This document shows positions 5,688 to 10,240 of a DNA stretch of 10,240 bases, piece after piece. Position numbers and translations under genes: made by a program. Location of the stretch: the NCBI GenBank assembly GCA_030705945.1, contig JAUZPS010000129.1:1-10240 (forward strand), in the 5' to 3' direction. Position 1 is the first letter of the stretch; each line of letters starts with the position of its first letter. The notes beneath the pieces are model-generated. The model saw nothing but the letters and a program-made list of their open reading frames with translations, was not told the origin of the DNA and did no database searches. The DNA is from Bacillota bacterium. GTDB lineage: Bacteria; Bacillota; Clostridia; Acetivibrionales; DSM-2933.

Positions 5688-6809
5688 ATGAAACAAGACA
5701 GATGGTCTGTTAAAATGTGCGACTCCGTCATTATAAAAAGCGGAGGGGCTCTGAATGATAAATGGTGTTATGAAAATGGAGTTGTTCTAAAAGGCGCTGA
5801 GCATTTGTGGCATGAGACAAAAGATGAGATGTATTTTAATTTTATCAAAAACAGCATAGGCTCTTTTGTGGATGATGAAGGAAAAATTAAAACATACAAC
5901 ATGCCAGATTATAATATTGATAACATCAACTCGGGCAAATTGCTGCTTTTTCTGTATAATGAGACAGGCGAGTTAAAATACAAAAAGGGCGTCTATACCC
6001 TGATAGAACAGCTTAAAAGCCATCCGAGGACAAGCGAGGGAGTCTTTTGGCATAAGTTGAGATATCCCCATCAGATATGGCTGGATGGAATCTATATGGC
6101 GTCTCCCTTCTATGCGGAATTCATAGAAAAATTCGGCGCGGATGATGCTTTAGAGGATGTTGCAAAACAGGTTACTGTAACCTACAAAAAAACAATTGAT
6201 CCAAATACAGGACTTCTTTATCATGGGTGGGATGAAAGTGGCGCCCAAAGCTGGGCCAACCCTCATAACAACTGTTCTCCGAATTTCTGGGGCAGGGCGA
6301 TGGGGTGGTACCTGATGGCTCTTGTTGACGTCTTGGATTATCTGCCAGATTCTTTTTCTAGAAAAGAAGAGATTGTCAATATATTAAGGGATTGTGTAAA
6401 GGCTGTTATAGCCTATCAGGATAAAAATACAGGGTTGTGGTTTCAGGTTCTTGATAAGGCAGAAACTGCTGGAAATTATCCTGAAGCATCGGCTTCATGC
6501 ATGTTTGTATACTCTATCTTAAAGGGAATCAGGAAAGGCTATATTTCTAAGGATTATGAAACTGCCGCGATTAAAGGTTATAAAGGTATAGTTGACAGAT
6601 TCGTGAGTATCGATAATGATGGATTGGTTATATTAAATGGCATCTGCAAGGTTGCGGGACTTGGCAGGTGCGGCGAGGATCATCCATACAGAGACGGCTC
6701 CTTTTCGTACTACATAAGCGAACCTGTGGTAGCCAATGATAATAAAGGCGTCGGAGCATTTATCATGGCAAGCGTTGAATATGAAAATTTTGCGGGTATA
6801 AGGGGGTAA
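5688..6809 (+). CDS. GH105 unsaturated rhamnogalacturonyl / galacturonyl hydrolase (YteR/YesR family)
   Basis: This is a cytoplasmic (alpha/alpha)6-barrel enzyme that removes the terminal 4,5-unsaturated galacturonic acid from oligosaccharides made by pectate or rhamnogalacturonan lyases. The released sugar rearranges to the KduI substrate. It has 373 aa, the length of B. subtilis YteR, and no signal peptide. Key positions fall at a constant offset of ten from YteR: Asp78 in NIDNINSGK (YteR Asp88), the general acid Asp133 in WLDGIYMASPF (Asp143) and His179 in LYHGWD (His189). NFWGRAMGWYLMAL (199-212) is a family hallmark. AAAAGGGGA (5672-5680) lies seven bases before ATG 5688; the ATG at 5684 is out of frame. 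The GH28 gene begins five bases after the stop. Preference for rhamnogalacturonan versus homogalacturonan products is not decidable here. Confidence 0.93.
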   Translation: MKQDRWSVKMCDSVIIKSGGALNDKWCYENGVVLKGAEHLWHETKDEMYFNFIKNSIGSFVDDEGKIKTYNMPDYNIDNINSGKLLLFLYNETGELKYKKGVYTLIEQLKSHPRTSEGVFWHKLRYPHQIWLDGIYMASPFYAEFIEKFGADDALEDVAKQVTVTYKKTIDPNTGLLYHGWDESGAQSWANPHNNCSPNFWGRAMGWYLMALVDVLDYLPDSFSRKEEIVNILRDCVKAVIAYQDKNTGLWFQVLDKAETAGNYPEASASCMFVYSILKGIRKGYISKDYETAAIKGYKGIVDRFVSIDNDGLVILNGICKVAGLGRCGEDHPYRDGSFSYYISEPVVANDNKGVGAFIMASVEYENFAGIRG

Positions 6810-6814
6810 CTTCT

Positions 6815-8053
6815 ATGGCGTTAAACTTATCCGCGGTGTTTTTTTATGTTAAAGATTTCAACGCAAAAGGAGACGGAAAGACAAAAGACACTTCAGCTAT
6901 AAATAAAGCCATTGAGGTTTGCTCGGAAAGTGGAGGAGGAACTGTCTATTTTCCTGCCGGGACTTATCTGACGGGCCCTGTCAATCTGAAAAGCAATATC
7001 GTGTTGTACATTGACGCAGGAGCAAATATTCTTTTTTCAGATGATTTTGATGATTATCCAGCAGTATGGACCCGATGGGGCGGCTGTGAATGCTACGCGT
7101 ACTCTCCCCTGATTTTTGCCTATGGATGCAGCAACGTGACAATAACAGGCAGAGGAACCGTAGATGGACAAGGCGCCGCATGGTGGAAGGTCTATAAAGA
7201 AAGGATGGGATCAGGCAGATTATATCCTGTCACTGAAAGAGATAAGGAATTCGCTGAACTAAATATTGCCTGTACGGCTCATGGTTCCGGCGGAGGTGGA
7301 TGGAAGAGCCAATTCTTGCGCCCTCCACTTATACAGATAATGAAATGCAGCAATGTGGTTATTGAAGGAGTGACACTTAAAAATTCACCCTTCTGGAACA
7401 CCCACTTGCTGTATTCAGACGGTATTGTTGTAAACGGTGTTACAATTCTGAACCCTCATGACGCGCCAAACGGCGATGGTATTGATATAGACTCGTGTAA
7501 AAACGTCAGGATTTCCGACAGTTTTATTGATGCGGGGGATGACTGCATATGTCTTAAATCAGGAATGGATGAAGACGGCAGAAGGGTTGGCATGCCTACA
7601 GAAAATATCGCGGTTACAAACTGCATACTAAATCACGGTCACGGCGGAATTGTTATGGGCAGTGACGTATCCGGCGGAATAAGGAATGTAGTGGTTTCAA
7701 ACTGTACATTTATCGACACCGACAGGGGCATCCGCATCAAGGCAAACCGCGCAAGAGGCGGAGTTGTGGAGGATATTCAGGTATCAAATGTAAATATGAA
7801 AAGAGTTTTTTCTCCGTTGGTAATTCACGCATATTACTGCTGCGGTGAAAGTCCCGATAATAGTTTCTTGTTCGATAAGACTACAAAGCCCGTTACAGAG
7901 AAAACTCCGGTATTTAAGAATATTCATTTAAGCGGCGTATCAGCCCGTGAAGTTACTGCAAGCGCTGGTTTTATCTACGGAATACCCGAGCTGCCGGTAG
8001 AGAATGTTACACTGACCAATGTAAATATCGAAATGACACAAAATCCCGATTAA
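6815..8053 (+). CDS. GH28 polygalacturonase-family hydrolase, catalytic part ending at a premature stop
   Basis: This is a right-handed beta-helix glycosidase that hydrolyses galacturonic acid linkages in pectin. All catalytic motifs are present: NGDGID (219-224, Asp221), the GDD pair Asp242/Asp243, GHGG with His276, and RIK (307-309). The start VKDFNAKGDGKTKDTSAINKAI is typical, and no signal peptide is evident, so an intracellular role on imported oligosaccharides is likely. AAGGGGG about eight bases upstream of ATG 6815 and a 5-bp gap after GH105 indicate co-translation. The frame stops with TAA at 8051-8053 after 412 residues, but continues in the same frame for over 100 more codons with clear family-like sequence. 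The product as encoded therefore lacks the last helix coils. It may be non-functional, or active as a shortened enzyme. Confidence 0.88.
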   Translation: MALNLSAVFFYVKDFNAKGDGKTKDTSAINKAIEVCSESGGGTVYFPAGTYLTGPVNLKSNIVLYIDAGANILFSDDFDDYPAVWTRWGGCECYAYSPLIFAYGCSNVTITGRGTVDGQGAAWWKVYKERMGSGRLYPVTERDKEFAELNIACTAHGSGGGGWKSQFLRPPLIQIMKCSNVVIEGVTLKNSPFWNTHLLYSDGIVVNGVTILNPHDAPNGDGIDIDSCKNVRISDSFIDAGDDCICLKSGMDEDGRRVGMPTENIAVTNCILNHGHGGIVMGSDVSGGIRNVVVSNCTFIDTDRGIRIKANRARGGVVEDIQVSNVNMKRVFSPLVIHAYYCCGESPDNSFLFDKTTKPVTEKTPVFKNIHLSGVSAREVTASAGFIYGIPELPVENVTLTNVNIEMTQNPD

Positions 8054-8062
8054 AAAGGACAG

Positions 8063-8377
8063 TTGCCAGCTATGATGTACGATCTCGAACCAATGGCGGG
8101 AGCAGGATTTTTCCTCAAAAACGGAAAGAATATCTGTTTTCATGGCGTAAGCATTACAACGCGGCAGGGCTCCTCAATTCATGCTGAAGATGTGGAAGGC
8201 CTTGAAATCCATAGTTTCAAGACGCATAAAAGTCATAAGGACACATATCTGATCGAACTTGCTAATGTACAAAGAGCATATATAGGCAGTTGCTTTACAA
8301 ATCCAAAGGATGAGTATTTTGTTCATGTAGAGGGCGAAGAAACAGAAATTATATCCTCGGACAACAGCAAAAGATAA
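8063..8377 (+). pseudogene. C-terminal remnant of the interrupted GH28 gene
   Basis: It is in the same frame as the preceding GH28 segment and separated from it by one TAA; from 8054 it reads KGQLPAMMYDLEPMAGAGFF. PAMM...LEPM.GAGFF followed by short beta-strand repeats (GVSITTRQGSS, VEGLEIHSFKTH) matches the C-terminal end expected of intracellular GH28 proteins. Without the TAA, 6815-8377 would encode about 520 residues, a normal length. Internal starts are possible: TTG 8063 lies four bases after AAAAAGGA (8052-8059), and ATG 8072 lies twelve after. A separately translated 104-aa fragment is therefore conceivable, though it would carry no catalytic residue. Base composition and codon use look like the upstream part, which points to a recent nonsense change or sequencing error rather than old decay. 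Confidence 0.75.
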
Positions 8378-8498
8378 TTAACTGCAAAGATAGTTTCATG
8401 CATATAGCGCAAATGACTTAAGACTTTTTTAAGATGACTGATAAACTTTACAGCTGGATATTAAAAATAGCGTTACCTTATGCGAAGGAGATATGTGA

Positions 8499-9317
8499 AT
8501 GAATTCTTTTAATCAATATGGTATTACAAAGATAGATATATCAAAGAGTGAGCAGGAACTATCCATCAAAGACATGCAGAAGCCAAGGATAGTTGTATTC
8601 TTTCAAATATTACGCCGTAAGTTTTTTAAACTTGCTCAGCTTAATTTACTTCACTTTATTTTTAATATCCCGGCATTTGTACTGGCTGAAATCATATGTA
8701 ACGCTTTAGCTTATTATTATAAAACAAACATGGGCTTAAATGTCCACAACTGGCCTGTAATGTTTATGTTAGTTGTCTGCATACCTGCAATAACGGTGGG
8801 CCCATCTCAAGCTGGTTTTACATTTGTGCTCAGGAACTTCGCTAGAGAGGAGAACGCTTTTATCTGGTATGATTATAAGCAAAACGCGTTGAAAAATTTT
8901 AAGCAGGGAATAATAATAAGCGGCATAAATCTGTTGGTCTTTGTTGGCCTGATATTAAGCATAAGCTTTTATTTATCCATGCCGCATAAAAACGCTATTG
9001 TAAATATTGTAGTTTGCCTACAGAGCATAGCTTTCGTATTTTATTTAATGATGAACCTTTACATCTACCCAATGCTAGTGACTTTCAAATTAAAAACCAG
9101 GTATATTTATAAAAACGCTCTTATTTTTGCGGTGACAAAGTTTTTAACGAATTTTATAGTACTTGCGGTTTGCTTTATTATTGCCTTTATAACAATGCTC
9201 AACTTTTTCATCGGTTTAATGCTGCTTCCGTTTTTCACATTGAGTATTACCGGATTTATCTGCAATTTTCATGCATATGGAACAATTAAAAAATATATGA
9301 TGGACCCTATACAATAA
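8499..9317 (+). CDS. DUF624 (YesL-like) membrane protein
   Basis: This 272-aa polytopic membrane protein belongs to the DUF624/YesL family, which recurs beside LplABC-type sugar importers and pectin genes in Firmicutes; its biochemical role is not established. The core signature is visible: FFKLAQLNLLHFIFNIPAF (42-60), IPAITVGPSQAGFTFVLRNFAREE (95-118) and a KNFKQG segment (132-137) between membrane spans. Five or six spans are predicted (about 47-73, 86-110, 136-160, 166-196, 207-232 and 234-256). A hydrophilic N-terminal extension of about 30 residues makes it longer than YesL of B. subtilis. GAAGGAG before ATG 8499 is a good ribosome binding site. The 121-bp gap after the GH28 remnant shows no clear promoter. 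It ends one base from the stop of the convergent regulator gene. Confidence 0.8.
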   Translation: MNSFNQYGITKIDISKSEQELSIKDMQKPRIVVFFQILRRKFFKLAQLNLLHFIFNIPAFVLAEIICNALAYYYKTNMGLNVHNWPVMFMLVVCIPAITVGPSQAGFTFVLRNFAREENAFIWYDYKQNALKNFKQGIIISGINLLVFVGLILSISFYLSMPHKNAIVNIVVCLQSIAFVFYLMMNLYIYPMLVTFKLKTRYIYKNALIFAVTKFLTNFIVLAVCFIIAFITMLNFFIGLMLLPFFTLSITGFICNFHAYGTIKKYMMDPIQ

Positions 9318-9318
9318 A

Positions 9319-10212
9319 TTAGATATTTTCCCATTCAGCTTTATATATTTCAGGATTGGCGACAAACTTCTGGTACTTTTTGGGGGATAATCCGAAGCTT
9401 CTTCTAAAGGACCTGATAAAGTTCGAGTAATCTCCAAAGCCGCATTTTGAACTTACATCCGAAACAGACATTCCTTCCCTTAAAAGGGATCTTCCTATTA
9501 TAAGTCTTTTACTTAAGACATACTGGTGAATACTGTAACCCGTATGTTTTTTAAATTCGCGAAGAAGGTGGTATTTGCTCAGGTAGAACTTGGTTGATAG
9601 AGTCTCCAATGTCAGATCCGAATCCAGATTTTTGTTTATATAATTTATAATATTTATTACCTTCTTATTGAATTCGATATCGATTTTTTCATCGCTGCTG
9701 TCATTGCATGCTCGATTGAGAAAGACCAGAAGTTCCGTCATATAAATATACTTTAGTATATCGCTTCCTAGAGCATCGCTTCCATAGACATTTTCCAACC
9801 TTATGTACGCGTCTTTGATATTGTCCAGAAGTTCAGGTCGCGGCCTTAAAAGGTTGCTGCCTTGTCTTGACAATTTATCAAAAAATGATGACAAATCACA
9901 ATTTTCAGAGCTTTGCCTTTTCAGAAAATCAGGATTTATCCAGATTACAAGCCTCTCATATATGGTTTCTGGGTTTATAACTGTTTTGTGAAGCTCCTTG
10001 TTGTTTATTATTATTATATCCCCTTCCTTGACCTTATAGGACTTTCCCTCAATCATATAGGTTACGTCCCCCGATAAAAGGTAAAAAATCTCGTAAAAAT
10101 CGTGATTATGCATATCTACGCCTTTAAATGAGTAATCTTTGTTGTGAAAGAATTCAAAATCCTGAGTAATCATGTATTGCCTAGGAGTAAAGCTGTTTTT
10201 AATCCTTTTCAA
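9319..10212 (-). CDS. AraC-family transcriptional regulator with N-terminal cupin sensor domain
   Basis: This is a 297-aa one-component regulator. The N-terminal cupin-like sensor domain shows HNHDFYEIFYLLSGDV (35-50) and VKEGDIIIINNKELHK (61-76), the pattern of sugar-sensing AraC proteins. The C-terminal DNA-binding domain (about 185-285) has two helix-turn-helix motifs: TLETLSTKFYLSKYHLLREF (201-220) and MSVSDVSSKCGFGDYSNFIR (248-267), ending SFGLSPKKYQ. The start is a TTG at 10212-10210, preferred because AAAGGGGTG lies five bases upstream; the next in-frame ATG is codon 14 with a weaker site. It is convergent with the DUF624 gene, with a 1-bp gap. It is the only regulator in the window and is inferred to control this locus in response to a pectic sugar. 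No sensor kinase partner is seen. Confidence 0.92.
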   Translation of the reverse strand: MKRIKNSFTPRQYMITQDFEFFHNKDYSFKGVDMHNHDFYEIFYLLSGDVTYMIEGKSYKVKEGDIIIINNKELHKTVINPETIYERLVIWINPDFLKRQSSENCDLSSFFDKLSRQGSNLLRPRPELLDNIKDAYIRLENVYGSDALGSDILKYIYMTELLVFLNRACNDSSDEKIDIEFNKKVINIINYINKNLDSDLTLETLSTKFYLSKYHLLREFKKHTGYSIHQYVLSKRLIIGRSLLREGMSVSDVSSKCGFGDYSNFIRSFRRSFGLSPKKYQKFVANPEIYKAEWENI

Positions 10213-10226
10213 GTTATCACCCCTTT
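10213..10226 (-). promoter_or_regulatory. ribosome binding site that fixes the TTG start of the AraC-type regulator
   Basis: On the - strand AAAGGGGTG (10226-10218) is followed by five bases and then TTG. This strong match to the 16S anti-Shine-Dalgarno sequence is the main reason for choosing the TTG start. The promoter lies beyond the window edge. Confidence 0.6.
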
Positions 10227-10240
10227 CTTTTCGCTTTTAA

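Noticed and set aside
7940..8143. Opposite-strand open frame across the GH28 stop
   Set aside because: It has no ribosome binding site or recognisable protein features and lies over clear GH28 coding sequence; it is a chance shadow frame.
8412..8432. Possible hairpin (CTTAAG...TTAAG) before the DUF624 gene
   Set aside because: Only about five base pairs with poor symmetry, not distinguishable from chance in AT-rich DNA.

Overview
The window is a pectin / rhamnogalacturonan oligosaccharide utilisation locus from a low-GC Gram-positive bacterium, most likely a member of the Clostridia. Evidence for this is the AT-rich DNA, strong purine-rich ribosome binding sites, a lipoprotein-anchored solute-binding protein, LplA/B/C-type sugar import proteins and a DUF624 (YesL-like) membrane protein. 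The species cannot be named from the sequence. All genes lie on the + strand except the last, an AraC-family regulator on the - strand.

Layout. 1-273 is the 3' end of kduI, with all four metal ligands visible. 275-486 holds a long palindromic repeat and a degenerate relative. 516-1277 is kduD. A second palindrome (1271-1376), the reverse complement of the first with one mismatch in 106 bases, overlaps the kduD stop. 1377-1639 is a regulatory region with a plausible promoter and a 21-bp-spaced direct repeat. 1640-3274 is the sugar-binding lipoprotein. 3275-3525 holds a 20-bp-arm hairpin and a third palindrome copy. 3526-4518 and 4537-5412 are the two permeases. 5413-5687 holds three consecutive unrelated inverted repeats and an extended -10 promoter. 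5688-6809 is a GH105 unsaturated (rhamno)galacturonyl hydrolase. 6815-8377 is a GH28 polygalacturonase-family gene broken by one in-frame TAA at 8051-8053. 8499-9317 is a DUF624 membrane protein. 9319-10212 (-) is the AraC-type regulator, which starts with TTG.

How the genes fit together (family knowledge plus inference). Lyase-generated pectic oligosaccharides would be captured by the lipoprotein and imported by the two permeases. No ATPase gene is present, so a shared MsmX-type ATPase encoded elsewhere is likely. In the cytoplasm GH28 would trim galacturonic acid linkages, and GH105 would release the terminal unsaturated uronate, which rearranges to 5-keto-4-deoxyuronate. KduI isomerises this, and KduD reduces the product to 2-keto-3-deoxygluconate. 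Neither hydrolase has a signal peptide, which supports intracellular breakdown. The AraC-family protein, with a cupin sensor domain, is the obvious candidate local regulator.

The enzymes belong to known families. The unusual part is the intergenic DNA: at least seven sizeable inverted repeats, including a recurring ~106-bp palindromic element, plus the interrupted GH28 gene. I saw no convincing new defence, mobile or RNA system beyond this.
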